NCBI GenBank assembly: GCA_963707065.1
Contig: CAVPPJ010000034.1
Location: forward strand, 62,001-126,000
Direction: 5' to 3'
Source: Palsa-506 sp963707065
GTDB lineage: Bacteria; Actinomycetota; Actinomycetes; Streptosporangiales; Streptosporangiaceae
DNA length: 64,000 bases
Below, one piece after another: positions 33,789 to 42,254 of the stretch (the first letter of the stretch is position 1; each line of letters starts with the position of its first letter). The notes beneath the pieces are model-generated. The model saw only the letters and a program-made list of their open reading frames with translations, ran no database searches and was not told where the DNA came from. Both the position numbers and the translations under genes were made by a program.

Positions 33789-34802
33789 TTATTCATTGAG
33801 CAGCCGGATTACCGCGGCCTCAAAGCCGCCCTGAGTCGCTGGCCAACCCGGCCGGACGCCCGCACCGAGCCGGTCCATCGGGAAGCGGACCGTCTCGCCG
33901 TCGAGATAGCGGTCGATCAGCCGCCCGTCAATGTAGGAGCGCCGGCAAACCGCCGGAGTGTTCCCCAGGTAGTCCGCGACCTCACTGACGATGCGGCTCA
34001 CCGCGCGCTTGCGCGCGGACGGCGAGGCGGCCGCGTGGCCGGAAACTGCCAGCCCTACTGCGGCGAGCACAGTAGCGTGCCACGTCCTGAGATCTTTCGC
34101 GCTGACCTCCTGGCCGAACAGGTCCCGCAGGTAGCTGTTCATGTCGCCGCTGTCCAGCTCGCGCCAGCCGCCGCGGTCCCGGTAGGCGAGCAGCCGCTGG
34201 CCCGGGGGGCGCTTGCGGCGCAGCGTGCAGACGACCGTTCGCACTGGTGCGGCAGCGATCACGAGCATCCGTTCCTTGCCGCTTTTCGCCGGGTACTCGA
34301 ACACCAGCCCGTCCCGGGTGCAGTGGACGTGGTCGCGCTGCAGCGTCATCAGGCCGTAGCTGCCGTTCTCCTCCGCATAGCGGTCACCGCCGATGCGGAA
34401 CAAGCCCACGTCAAGCAGGGTAAACGCGGTTGCCAGCACCCGCTGCCTGGACAAGGCCCGGCGGGCGAGCTGAGTGCTGGCGATCTCGCGGGCCGCCGGG
34501 AGGCTGGCCGCCACAGCAAGGACGTGGTCGTGTTTCTCGCGGTCTCTCCTCACCCGCCATTCGGCGTGGTACAGGTACTGCCGCCTGCCTGCCGCGTCCA
34601 CGCCGGTCGCCTGCAGGTGCCCGTTGGCATGCGGGCAGATCCAGACGTCCGCCCACCCGGGCGGAATCACGAGCTGCCGGATCCGGTCCAGGTCAGCGGG
34701 ATCCGGCCGGCTGCCCGCGGCAGTGAGGTACTGGAAGCCGCGGCCGCGCGGTATCCGCCGCAGGCCAGCGGCCGATGTGTCGCTACGGCGCAGCCGCGGC
34801 AT
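33789..34802 (-). CDS. DNA topoisomerase IB (poxvirus/bacterial type)
   Basis: The 337-residue protein matches bacterial type IB topoisomerases. The N-terminal domain contains RIRQLVIPPGWADVWICPHA and NGHLQATGVDAAGRRQYLYH. The catalytic domain has Arg/Lys residues in LLDVGLFRIGGDRYAEENGS, FEYPAKSGKERML and KDLRTWHATVLAAV, and the nucleophilic Tyr lies in VCRRSYIDGRLI. It relaxes supercoils by forming a 3'-phosphotyrosyl intermediate. Such enzymes are accessory in bacteria and often sit with stress or DNA-repair genes. The ATG follows a weak ribosome-binding site. Confidence 0.95.
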   Translation of the reverse strand: MPRLRRSDTSAAGLRRIPRGRGFQYLTAAGSRPDPADLDRIRQLVIPPGWADVWICPHANGHLQATGVDAAGRRQYLYHAEWRVRRDREKHDHVLAVAASLPAAREIASTQLARRALSRQRVLATAFTLLDVGLFRIGGDRYAEENGSYGLMTLQRDHVHCTRDGLVFEYPAKSGKERMLVIAAAPVRTVVCTLRRKRPPGQRLLAYRDRGGWRELDSGDMNSYLRDLFGQEVSAKDLRTWHATVLAAVGLAVSGHAAASPSARKRAVSRIVSEVADYLGNTPAVCRRSYIDGRLIDRYLDGETVRFPMDRLGAGVRPGWPATQGGFEAAVIRLLNE

Positions 34803-34856
34803 GCCCCGTCTCCGTTCTAAGCGGATCCTGAGCAGGTTCTCCTCAGGCGGCGATCG

Positions 34857-36651
34857 TCAGCTGTCGTTGCCGGGCAGGAGTTCTTGGGCCTTGGTCTTCA
34901 GGCCCTCCTTGATCACGCCCCAGCGGTTCTCGTCACCCTTCAGCAGGGCCATGGCGGCGTCCTTGGCCTGCTCGAAGGTGGCGTGCGGCGGGATCGGCGG
35001 CACGTCCGGGTCGGTCCGGACATCCAGCAGGGTAGGCCGGTCAGCGGACAGCGCTCGTTCCCATGCCGGGCCTAGCTGATCAGGCTTGTCGACATTAATG
35101 CCGTGCAGGCCCGAGACTGGCGGCGAAGGCTGCGTAGTCGACATCAGGCAGCACCTGGGACTCGGTGAACTTCGGCGCGCCTTCCATTGCGCGCATTTCC
35201 CAGGTGACCTGATTGAGGTCGTTGTTGTGCAGGACCGCGATGATGAGCCGCGGATCGGTCCATTCCCGCCAGTAGTGCTTGATGGTGATCAGCTCGGCGA
35301 GGCCGTTCATCTGCATCGCGCCGTCGCCGGCAAACACGATGACCGGCCGGTCCGGGCAGCCGAACTTAGCGCCGATGCCGTACGGCACCCCGGGTCCCAT
35401 GGTGGCCAGATTCCCCGACAGCGAGCCGCGCATGTGATCGCGGAACTTCAGCTGCCGGGCGTACCAGTTCGCCGACGAGCCGGAGTCGGCGGTGATGATC
35501 GCGTTGCCGGGCAGCCGGGATGACAGCTCGGCGAACAGCCGCATCGGATTGACCGGGTCGGCGTCGACCATGGCCTCGGCCTCCATCACCTGCCACCAGC
35601 GCGCGACCTTGGCCTCGATGTCCTCACGCCAGGCCCGGTCCTGCTTGCGCTGCAGGCGCGGTATGAGCGCCCGCAGCGTGGCGGCGGCGTCCCCGACGAG
35701 GTTGACCTCATAGGGATAGCGCATGCCGATGTACTTGGCATCGATATCGATCTGCACCGCGCGAGCCTGATCGAAGGCAGGCAGGAACTGGGTATAAGGG
35801 AAGCTAGAGCCCACCGTCAGCAGCGTGTCGCAGTCCCTCATCATGTCGTAGCTCGGCCGCGTCCCGAGCAGGCCGATCGAGCCGGTGACATAGGGCAGAT
35901 CGTCAGCGAGGACGTCCTTGCCCAGCAACGGCTTGGCCACCCCGGCGCCGAGCAGCTCAGCAACTTGCTGGAGTTCCGCGCGTGCGCCACGGGCACCCGA
36001 GCCGGCCAGGATCGCCACCTTCTGCCCGGCGTTGAGAATCTCCGCGGCCCGGCCGATCGCGGCATCGCCCGGCACCGCCACCGGCCAGTCGGTGCCGATG
36101 CTGGACGGCACCATCTTGAACTCGTGCGTTGGTCCGGAGTACTCAAGCTCCTGCACGTCAGACGGGATGATGATCGCGACCGGTGCCCGCTCGGCCAGCG
36201 CCACCCGGATGGCCCGGTCCAGCACGTTCGGCAGCTGCTCGGGGACGGTGATCATCTGCACGTAATCGCTGGCGACGTCCTTAAACAGGCTCAGCAGGTC
36301 GACTTCCTGCTGGTAGGAGCCGCCCATCGCGGAGCGGCTGGTCTGCCCGGCGATCGCCAGGACCGGGACGTGGTCGAGCTTCGCGTCATACAGGCCGTTA
36401 AGAAGATGGATCGCGCCCGGCCCTGAGGTCGCCGCGCACACGCCGAGACGACCGGTGAACTTCGAATAGCCGACAGCCTCGAAGGCACTCATCTCCTCAT
36501 GCCGGGCCTGCACGAATTTCGGGCTGTTCTCCGCCCGGCCCCAGGCGGCGAGCAGGCCGTTGATGCCGTCACCGGGGAAGCCGAAGACCTTCTCTACGCC
36601 CCAGTCGCGCAGTCGTTGGAGCAAGTAATCGGCGACTGTCATCGCGGCCAT
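34857..36651 (-). CDS. Thiamine-pyrophosphate enzyme, pyruvate oxidase/PoxB-like (frameshifted)
   Basis: The ~597-residue TPP enzyme has the catalytic Glu in QARHEEMSAFEAVGYSKFTG, a central FAD/structural domain and the TPP/Mg motif GDGAMQMNGLAELITIKHYW ending in LHNNDLNQ. The arrangement matches PoxB-like thiamine-pyrophosphate-requiring proteins; acetolactate synthase is the main alternative. The main frame ends prematurely after AAFAASLG. The rest (LHGINVDKPDQLGPAWERAL onward) is in another frame. Removing one base in GGGCC at 35108-35112 restores LGLHGINV. A likely homopolymer error is the simplest explanation. AGGAGG lies 7-8 nt upstream of the ATG. PoxB-type enzymes convert pyruvate to acetate and CO2 and pass electrons to quinone. 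Confidence 0.9.
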
Positions 36652-37091
36652 CAGTGATCCTCCTGGCTATAGCTGGTTAACCCGGCCGACGGGCCCAGGT
36701 CAGCTCATGGCGCGCACCTCTACCCGCCGGCGGCCAACTCATTCACCGCAAGAGAGAGCTGATAGCCGTGGCCGGGCCGGACTAGACCGGAGCCTGCGGG
36801 CTCGTACCAGTCCCCCGGGCGCGCTGCCCGTTGCGCCATCGACAGGGCGGAGCGCCCGGAAGGGCTGGCGTCCGACGTGGAACAGGTGCCGGCCTGGCAG
36901 GTGTCTCGATGGGCGACCAGACCGCGACGCATCCCGGCGCAGCATTCGTGCATGAAGCGCAAGCTGCCGGGTACTGCGAGCTCCCAGCCACGAGAGGAGG
37001 CGCCGCACGTGATGAATCGCGCCACGCGCGCCTGGCTGCCGTCCGCCGCGCGGCCCGCCCATGTCAAAGACACCGCAGAGAGGAGTCAGCC
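36652..37091. other. Intergenic region without a supported gene
   Basis: About 440 bases between the TPP gene and a 24-aa ORF. Several short ORFs exist on both strands but none has a ribosome-binding site with recognisable content. One GCAT-N15-GGGTAC promoter-like site is at 36950-36974. Confidence 0.45.
36950..36974 (+). promoter_or_regulatory. Candidate SigB-like promoter GCAT-N15-GGGTAC
   Basis: GCAT (36950-36953) and GGGTAC (36969-36974) are separated by 15 nt, 118 nt upstream of the 24-residue membrane peptide gene. It has the same -35/-10 words and spacing as the site before GH15, but is farther from the start. Confidence 0.32.
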
Positions 37092-37166
37092 ATGTACATC
37101 GGCCTGGGAACTGTCGTCGTCATCGTGATCATCGTGCTCGCCATCATGTTCCTGCGCAGGGCATGA
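37092..37166 (+). CDS. Very small single-pass membrane peptide (24 aa)
   Basis: The ORF encodes MYIGLGTVVVIVIIVLAIMF plus LRRA: one transmembrane helix with a positively charged end. AGAGGAG lies 6-7 nt before the ATG, which is strong support for translation. A perfect palindrome follows the stop by 14 nt and may terminate it. Similar 24-30 residue peptides are widespread and uncharacterised in streptomycetes. It is too short for domain assignment. Confidence 0.62.
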   Translation: MYIGLGTVVVIVIIVLAIMFLRRA

Positions 37167-37180
37167 CTCACACATCCTGA

Positions 37181-37224
37181 ATGCCACGGGCCGGCCGCGA
37201 TCGATCGCGGCCGGCCCGTGGCAT
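37181..37224. terminator. Perfect 44-bp palindrome, probable terminator hairpin
   Basis: The sequence starting atgccacgggccggccgcga at 37181 is exactly self-complementary over 44 bases (two 22-base arms, no unpaired bases required apart from a minimal turn). It lies 14 nt after the 24-aa ORF. No U-tract follows, which is common for actinobacterial terminators. A DNA-binding palindrome is an alternative. Confidence 0.6.
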
Positions 37225-37342
37225 TGCTGGCTTACGTCACTCTTGCCCCGAGCCATCAAGGTCAGCGACCGGGTCTGCCTGTCGTTCAACATCGCGTGCG
37301 GCTTCTGCAAGAACGGCCAGCGCGGCTCCTGCACGCCGATGG

Positions 37343-37371
37343 CAATTTATATCGTGATACGATATAAATTG
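37343..37371. promoter_or_regulatory. AT-rich 13-bp inverted repeat, candidate operator
   Basis: caatttatatcgt and acgatataaattg are perfect inverted arms (13 bp) separated by GAT. It is strikingly AT-rich for this genome and lies 72 nt upstream of the GTG of the repeat-peptide gene. It looks like a repressor operator overlapping a promoter. The TATATCG half-site resembles PadR-type operators, but no cognate regulator is encoded next to it. Confidence 0.6.
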
Positions 37372-37442
37372 GTCGCACGGCGGATGCTGCGCAGTTACGG
37401 AATGCGATGCGCAGGTCCCGTGATCAGTCGAAGGAGGATCTC

Positions 37443-37745
37443 GTGCCATCCAGCCAGCAGCCCAGCTCGCCAATGCCGCCGGACCCGCCCGGCCGGGAGG
37501 ACATCCTGCAGTCCAGGCAGCTTCCGGCAGCGCCTTCCGCCAGCCAGCCGGTCTCGCCAATGCCGCCGGACCCGCCCGGCCGGGAGGACATCCTGCAGTC
37601 CAGGCAGCCTCCGGCAGCGCCTTCCGCCAGCCAGCCGGTCTCGCCAATGCCGCCGGACCCGCCCGGCCGGGAGGACATCCATGCAGTCCAGGCAGCCTCC
37701 AGCGGCGTAGATGCCGATCTGCAGGTCGGCCCTGGTCACGGCTAG
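37443..37745 (+). CDS. Proline-rich tandem-repeat protein behind an operator (probable frameshift near end)
   Basis: GTG at 37443 follows AAGGAGG by 5 nt, strong support for translation on this strand. The protein contains a 29-residue unit, SPMPPDPPGREDILQSRQ then LPAAPSASQPV, repeated two and a half times. In the third copy one extra A (37681) changes the frame; without it the reading is DILQSRQPPAA followed by a stop at 37710. The intended protein is therefore ~88 residues. It has no signal peptide or hydrophobic segment and is probably disordered. I do not recognise the family. It is convergent with the HAD gene, overlapping by a few bases at 37742-37745. Confidence 0.5.
   Translation: MPSSQQPSSPMPPDPPGREDILQSRQLPAAPSASQPVSPMPPDPPGREDILQSRQPPAAPSASQPVSPMPPDPPGREDIHAVQAASSGVDADLQVGPGHG
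37467..37708 (+). repeat. 87-bp direct tandem repeat (about 2.8 copies)
   Basis: Units begin tcgccaatgccgccggaccc at 37467, 37554 and 37641. Period 87 bp equals 29 codons. The copies differ by a few bases and the last is truncated with a one-base insertion. There are no spacers, so this is not a CRISPR array. Confidence 0.92.
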
Positions 37746-38410
37746 CTCCCGAGGAGGCTCTCCGGGAGTGCCGCGAGCAGTTCTGCCGGACCGTCGTACA
37801 CCTGCGCCGCGCCCGCGCCGACCAGCTCATCCCGGCCGATACCGCCACTCAGCAGGCCGATGCAGCGAACGCCCGCTTTCTGGCACGCCCGGACGTCCCA
37901 GACAGTGTCCCCGACGAAGACGGCCTCCGCGGCGCTCGCGCCGGCCCGGTCCAGGGCGACCTGCACCAGATCGGCGGCCGGCTTGCTGCGCTCGACGTCG
38001 GCCGACGACGTCGCCTCGTCGATCGCGTCCTCGGCGTCGAGCGCTGCGCGGAGGACCGCGAACTCCCGCTCATCGGCCGAGCTGGCCAGCACCACCCGCA
38101 GTCCGCGCTCCTTGCATGCCCGCAGCAACTCGGCGGCGTGCGGCAGCGGCCTGAGCCGGGACCAGTAGGTCGCGTAGAGAGCGCTATGAGCGGTCCGGAT
38201 CCCGGCATCGTCGTCGCGCTCGCGATCGTCGGGCAGCAGCTCATCCAGCAGCTGGTCTGAGCCCATTCCGATGGCCCGGTGAATGCGCGCCATCGGGATC
38301 TCGTGCCCGGCCTGGAGGAACGCATCCCACCAGGTCACTGCGTGCAGGTAGTTGCTGTCGACAAGCGTACCGTCAACATCGAAGAGCGCCGCCGCCGTGC
38401 GTCTGGTCAT
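37742..38410 (-). CDS. HAD-superfamily hydrolase (phosphoglycolate phosphatase-like)
   Basis: The 222-residue protein carries all HAD motifs. Motif I is ALFDVDGTLVDSNY near the N-terminus, motif II is VVLASSAD, the motif III lysine is in VERSKPAADL and motif IV is VFVGDTVWDVRAC. A helical cap domain lies between motifs I and II. It should dephosphorylate a small phosphorylated metabolite; beta-phosphoglucomutase activity is less likely. It is followed downstream by the repeat-peptide gene on the opposite strand and lies 6 nt after the LLM oxidoreductase stop, suggesting an operon with it. Confidence 0.92.
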   Translation of the reverse strand: MTRRTAAALFDVDGTLVDSNYLHAVTWWDAFLQAGHEIPMARIHRAIGMGSDQLLDELLPDDRERDDDAGIRTAHSALYATYWSRLRPLPHAAELLRACKERGLRVVLASSADEREFAVLRAALDAEDAIDEATSSADVERSKPAADLVQVALDRAGASAAEAVFVGDTVWDVRACQKAGVRCIGLLSGGIGRDELVGAGAAQVYDGPAELLAALPESLLGS

Positions 38411-38416
38411 GCTGCG

Positions 38417-39370
38417 TCACTCTCCCCGCAGGCGCGGCAGCACCTGCTCGGCGTAGAACTCGAAAAACTCGTCCGGCGCGCCGCCGACCTGCCCGATATA
38501 GACCTCGTCGAAGCCGGCGTCAGTGAAAGCGCGGGCGCTCCGGGCATGCTCGGATGGATCCGGCCCGCACGCCGCCTCGATCATGTCCCCCGAGATCAGC
38601 GGCACCAGCTCGCCGAAATGGCGGGGCGTGGGGAGCAGCTGCATCGCCTCGCCGGGGATCGCGTCCGTTGGCCACAATCGGTGCATCGTCGCACGCGCCT
38701 TGGCCTCATCAGGACCCCAGCAGACCTTCAGCCCGCCCTGGACCGGCCGGTCCCCGCCGCCGGACTCGCGGTAGAGCCGGACGAAGTCGGCGTTCGGCTG
38801 CACGCACATGTAGCCGTCGCCGATACGGGCCGCCAGCTTGACGGACTTCTCGCCGAAGCCCGAGACGTAGATCGGCGGCGGACTGGCCGGTACTGAGTAC
38901 AGCCGGGCAGTGTCCACCGTGTAGTGGTCCCCGGCGTGGCTGATGAGCTGCCCGGTCAGCAGTTCCCTGATCACGTACACCGCTTCCTCGAGCATCTCCA
39001 TGCGCCGTTCCGCAGGCGGCCACTGATCACCCAGGATGTGCTCGTTGAGCGCCTCGCCGGTGCCCACGCCAAGGCTGAACCTGCCTCCGGTCAGCAGCGC
39101 TGACGTGGCAGCCGCCTGGGCGATGATGGCCGGGTGCACGCGCACCAGCGGGCATGTCACCGCCGTGGTGACGGGCAATGATGTCGCTTGCGAGATCGCC
39201 CCGATAACGGACCAGACGAAGCCGCTCTCGCCCTGCTCGTCGAGCCATGGATGGAAATGATCTGAGATCCACAGCCCGTCAAACCCGGCTTCCTCGGCCA
39301 GCCGCGCCTGCCGCACGAGTTCCTCAGGCGGGTACTCCTCGGAGGACAGGAAGTAGCCGTAACGGGTCAT
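38417..39370 (-). CDS. F420-dependent LLM-class oxidoreductase (TIGR03557-like)
   Basis: The 317-residue protein is a luciferase-like TIM-barrel. Diagnostic segments are RYGYFLSSEEYPPEELVRQA, LAEEAGFDGLWISDHFHPWL, and GRFSLGVGTGEALNEHILGD. This closely resembles F420-dependent glucose-6-phosphate dehydrogenase-type LLM enzymes of actinobacteria. It would transfer hydride between F420 and an unknown substrate. I chose the internal ATG at 39370; an upstream extension from 39424 is unlike the family. It precedes the HAD gene on the same strand. Confidence 0.92.
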   Translation of the reverse strand: MTRYGYFLSSEEYPPEELVRQARLAEEAGFDGLWISDHFHPWLDEQGESGFVWSVIGAISQATSLPVTTAVTCPLVRVHPAIIAQAAATSALLTGGRFSLGVGTGEALNEHILGDQWPPAERRMEMLEEAVYVIRELLTGQLISHAGDHYTVDTARLYSVPASPPPIYVSGFGEKSVKLAARIGDGYMCVQPNADFVRLYRESGGGDRPVQGGLKVCWGPDEAKARATMHRLWPTDAIPGEAMQLLPTPRHFGELVPLISGDMIEAACGPDPSEHARSARAFTDAGFDEVYIGQVGGAPDEFFEFYAEQVLPRLRGE

Positions 39371-39454
39371 TGCTTGGTCATCCTCTCCGGCGGGCCATCG
39401 ACAGCGAGTCAGGGCGCTACCCATACCCGGCCTGGCTACACCGGCGGAGAAGGA

Positions 39455-40633
39455 TTACAGCCAGTCTTTGCGCTTGAAGACGACCCAGAGGGTAACTGCG
39501 GCGATGATCATGACGGCTACGGAGATGAGCACCCCCGAATGCTGGCTGAAGCCAGGGTAGGGAACGTTCATGCCATAGAAACCGGTAACGAAGGTCGGCA
39601 CCGCGATGATCGCCGCCCAGCTGGTGACCTTCTTGGTGATGACGTTCATCCGGTTGCTCTGGATCGTCAGGTTCGTCTCCAGGATCGTCGTCACCAGGTC
39701 CCGCAGGCTCTCCGTCCACTCGGTCGCCCGCAGTACGTGGTCGTAAACGTCCTGGTAGTACGGCTGCAGTGAGTCATCGACGATTTTCAGGTCACGGCGC
39801 ATCAGCGCATTGACGACCTCGCGCATGGGCAGCACCACCCGGCGCAGCAGTACCAGGCTCTTGCGCAGCTCGAAGGTGCGCCGCTGCAGGTCGGTGCCCC
39901 GGGAGTTCTCATCGAAGAGCTGGTCTTCCAGGCCCTCGATCGTGTCATCGAGGGCCTGGACCGCAGCGAAATGCCCGTCGACGACACTGTCGATCAGGCC
40001 GTACAGCAGGTAGCCGACGCCTGCCCCGGCCAGGTCCGGGCTGGCGTCCCAGTAGGAGACGATGGCGCCGATGTCCAGCCTGTCGTCTTTCCTGACGGTA
40101 ATCAGGGCGCGCGGCGTGATGAAGGCAGCCAGCTCGCTGGTGGCAAGCTCGCCGGTGGCGGTATCAAGCTGGACCGCGTAGGCCGCAAGGAATAGGTGAC
40201 TGCGGTAGCGGTCAAGCTTCGGGCGCTCGTGCTCGTGCACCGCGTCTTCCACCGCGACCGGGTGCAGGCCGAATTCCGCGCTCAGGACGGCCAGGTCCTC
40301 GCGGTCCGGGTCGCGCAGGTCCAGCCAGACGACCGCAGAGTCGTGTTTCAGGTGCTCGCTGATATCAGCGACAGGGAAGCCCTCCAGCTCTAGTTCGCCG
40401 TGGCGGTAGAGCCTGGTACGGGCCTGGCACTTGGTGGGCGTGGACTCCGCGACGGCGGACCCGAGCACCTTGTCAGGATCCCGGCCGTGAAAAGTAGCCT
40501 GGCCGGCCGCCAGCGGGATAACGGGGGCGCCATCACGCGTCCCGTTCGGCGCCGTGGCCGCCTCGGCGGAAACGGTAACGCCAGCGCTGCCGGGAACGGG
40601 AATTGCGGATGGGTCAGGCTGCGGCCCGGTCAT
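39455..40633 (-). CDS. corA: CorA-type Mg2+/Co2+ channel
   Basis: The 392-residue protein has a long soluble N-terminal funnel domain (residues ~90-330) and two C-terminal transmembrane helices. The signature GMN lies in FVTGFYGMNVPYPGF, between helix 1 (WAAIIAVPTFV) and helix 2 (VLISVAVMIIAAVTLWVVFK). It should form a pentameric channel importing Mg2+ (Co2+, Ni2+) into the cytoplasm. The first ~75 residues (Ala/Gly/Pro-rich) are an extra disordered tail. GAGGAGA precedes the ATG. Confidence 0.95.
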   Translation of the reverse strand: MTGPQPDPSAIPVPGSAGVTVSAEAATAPNGTRDGAPVIPLAAGQATFHGRDPDKVLGSAVAESTPTKCQARTRLYRHGELELEGFPVADISEHLKHDSAVVWLDLRDPDREDLAVLSAEFGLHPVAVEDAVHEHERPKLDRYRSHLFLAAYAVQLDTATGELATSELAAFITPRALITVRKDDRLDIGAIVSYWDASPDLAGAGVGYLLYGLIDSVVDGHFAAVQALDDTIEGLEDQLFDENSRGTDLQRRTFELRKSLVLLRRVVLPMREVVNALMRRDLKIVDDSLQPYYQDVYDHVLRATEWTESLRDLVTTILETNLTIQSNRMNVITKKVTSWAAIIAVPTFVTGFYGMNVPYPGFSQHSGVLISVAVMIIAAVTLWVVFKRKDWL

Positions 40634-40738
40634 TTGGTCTCCTCGCGTCGGCTCGCGCCGGCCGGCGCGGTGCCTCTCCCGGTAAGAATGACAGGGGCAC
40701 CGTGCCGCAGCACGGCCCGGCAGCTCAGCAGCCGCGGG

Positions 40739-41107
40739 TCAGCCGCGCTCCCACGGGGCGTCGTCGCCCATCTTCTTGTAATATTTCGCCAGGTGGCTTT
40801 TCACCCGGCCGACATCGTCGTGCGGGAGGTCCACCCCGCCCCGGGATCCTTGCATGACGTTACCGGCAGCCATAATGCCCCGCGGGACCGCGACCAGCCG
40901 GCCGCTGATGACATCGCCGATGAGCAGCTTGTAGGCAGTAAAATTATCCTTGTTTTCCGCGTCGTACCACACGTGCGCGTCGCGGTATTTCGCATTCGGC
41001 TCATCCTCGGCACCGGCCCATTTCCGGACGCGTTTTTCCGCGGCCGCGCCATCCCACTCACGATCACGGTCGGCCAGCGGAAGATCACCGAATGCGGTGA
41101 CGGCCAT
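40739..41107 (-). CDS. Conserved protein resembling C-terminal part of phage head-protease-type proteins
   Basis: The 122-residue protein contains AHVWYDAENKDNFTAYKLLI, DVISGRLVAVPRGIMAAGNV and MQGSRGGVDLPHDDVGRVKS, ending HLAKYYKKMGDDAPW. This conserved segment also occurs at the C-terminus of phage prohead-protease-like proteins and in stand-alone actinobacterial proteins. No other phage gene is near, so it is probably a domesticated stand-alone gene. Function unknown. The ATG has GAAAGGACG upstream. Confidence 0.65.
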   Translation of the reverse strand: MAVTAFGDLPLADRDREWDGAAAEKRVRKWAGAEDEPNAKYRDAHVWYDAENKDNFTAYKLLIGDVISGRLVAVPRGIMAAGNVMQGSRGGVDLPHDDVGRVKSHLAKYYKKMGDDAPWERG

Positions 41108-41271
41108 GGTTCGTCCTTTCGTCGGGCACCGGCGCGAGCGGCTGCCGCTGTGAGCCGGTGCAGTACAGAGGTTCCGTCATGACGGCGAACTCATGGCCGC
41201 CAGGCCGCTCAGCGCGCCGTGCAGTCGCCTGGTGCAGAGCGAGGCAGGCGAGTCCGGCCGCGCGGTAGCTG

Positions 41272-41529
41272 TCAGTGGTTGCGCAGCGCGCCAATCAGCT
41301 GCTTCTTGTTCATTGAGGAACGGCCCTTGATGCCGATCTCCCTGGCCCTCCGGAGCAGGTCCGCCTTGCTCCAGTCGGTGTAGGACGGGCTCTTGCCTCC
41401 CTTTGCGGCGACTGCATGACGCGAGGTGCGGGCCGACGCGTTTGCGATCCGCGCCGACTTCTCCTTGCTCGCGCCATGCTTACGCAGCTCCTGGTACGTC
41501 TTCTCGTCCTTGATCTGTGCTCTTGGCAT
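41272..41529 (-). CDS. Small basic DUF7218/Rho N-terminal-like protein (85 aa)
   Basis: The 85-residue protein starts MPRAQIKDEKTYQELRKHGA, then SKEKSARIANASA. It ends with a SAP/Rho-N-like helical motif, WSKADLLRRAREIGIKGRSS then MNKKQLIGALRNH. The Ser/Lys/Arg-rich composition suggests nucleic-acid binding. Close relatives are annotated DUF7218 or 'plasmid stabilization protein' in actinobacteria, without a proven function. AAGGAG lies 8 nt before the ATG, which justifies the start over a longer ORF. Confidence 0.82.
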   Translation of the reverse strand: MPRAQIKDEKTYQELRKHGASKEKSARIANASARTSRHAVAAKGGKSPSYTDWSKADLLRRAREIGIKGRSSMNKKQLIGALRNH

Positions 41530-41861
41530 GGCCGGGACTCCTTCCCTGTCGCTGATCCAGCCGGATAAGCGCTGCACGTACCCCGGGTAGGCATGCCCAT
41601 TCGCGCCGTGCATGTTTGGCGGTGCGGCATGCGGACACCTGTGGCCGCGCGCACGGTGCGCGGGCAGTGCCCGGGATGAGCTAGGAGGCCGGTCGAGGTG
41701 AGCCAGATCGCGTCTGGGTTCCCGGCGCCCCGGCCGGCGCCCGTGGCTGGCGACAGCCAATCTGGCTGGCGCAGTGACAGGAAGATCAGCACCTGCTTAA
41801 ATAATGTGGCTATAGTCACAAAATTGGTTATCAAAGCCGGTATACTCATTCGGAGGTAGTA
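41530..41861. other. Intergenic region, AT-rich at its right end
   Basis: About 330 bases with no supported gene. The last ~70 bases (41790-41860) are unusually AT-rich and include TATACT at about 41838, likely the promoter of the 65-residue secreted or membrane protein. A -35 element is not convincing. Confidence 0.45.
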
Positions 41862-42059
41862 ATGCGCTTCGGAGCAGTGTTGCTCATTATTTGGCTGGCC
41901 ATTGGCGCTATCGCCGGCGCTCAACGCCATTACTACAACGGACCCGTCAACAGCTGCGTCAAAGCGGGCACTATCGCCTTGACGATAGTCGCGGGCCCGC
42001 TGAACTACTTCGGCGTGAATCCGAAGATCTCGTGCACGGCGCCGAAGCCCAGCAAGTAG
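41862..42059 (+). CDS. Small secreted or membrane-anchored protein (65 aa)
   Basis: The ORF starts MRFGAVLLIIWLAIGAIAGA, an N-terminal hydrophobic helix that could be a signal anchor. It continues with QRHYYNGPVNSCVKAGTIAL and ends VNPKISCTAPKPSK. Two cysteines could form a disulfide outside the cell. CGGAGG lies ~6 nt before the ATG. The gene is followed by a strong hairpin terminator, supporting an independent transcription unit. I do not recognise the family; similar short proteins occur in streptomycetes. Confidence 0.65.
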   Translation: MRFGAVLLIIWLAIGAIAGAQRHYYNGPVNSCVKAGTIALTIVAGPLNYFGVNPKISCTAPKPSK

Positions 42060-42117
42060 GCGCCTGGCCAGTCTGGATTTGCGCGTTCCTGGCACGCCAG
42101 GCCATCACTCGCGGCTG

Positions 42118-42162
42118 ATACCTGGCGGCCCCGCCCGAACGGTGGGCGGGGCCGCCAGGTAT
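42118..42162 (+). terminator. Hairpin terminator with 19-bp perfect stem
   Basis: atacctggcggccccgccc and its exact complement are separated by a 7-nt loop (gaacggt). It lies 58 nt after the stop of the 65-residue ORF. The stem is long and GC-rich; the sequence after it (tgcgcccc) is not a U-tract. Confidence 0.75.
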
Positions 42163-42254
42163 TGCGCCCCTCGGACACGCTCAGGACGAGGTAATGACAA
42201 CGAGGGGGCAGCCGTGAGAATCTCATCGCATGAGTGTTCGATGAAGGGAAAGGC

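Noticed and set aside
36720..37073. Minus-strand ORF in the gap after the TPP enzyme
   Set aside because: There is no ribosome-binding site and no recognisable domain, and composition matches a GC-driven open frame.
37467..37708. CRISPR array
   Set aside because: The 87-bp units are contiguous with no unique spacers, and no cas genes are present; it is a coding tandem repeat.
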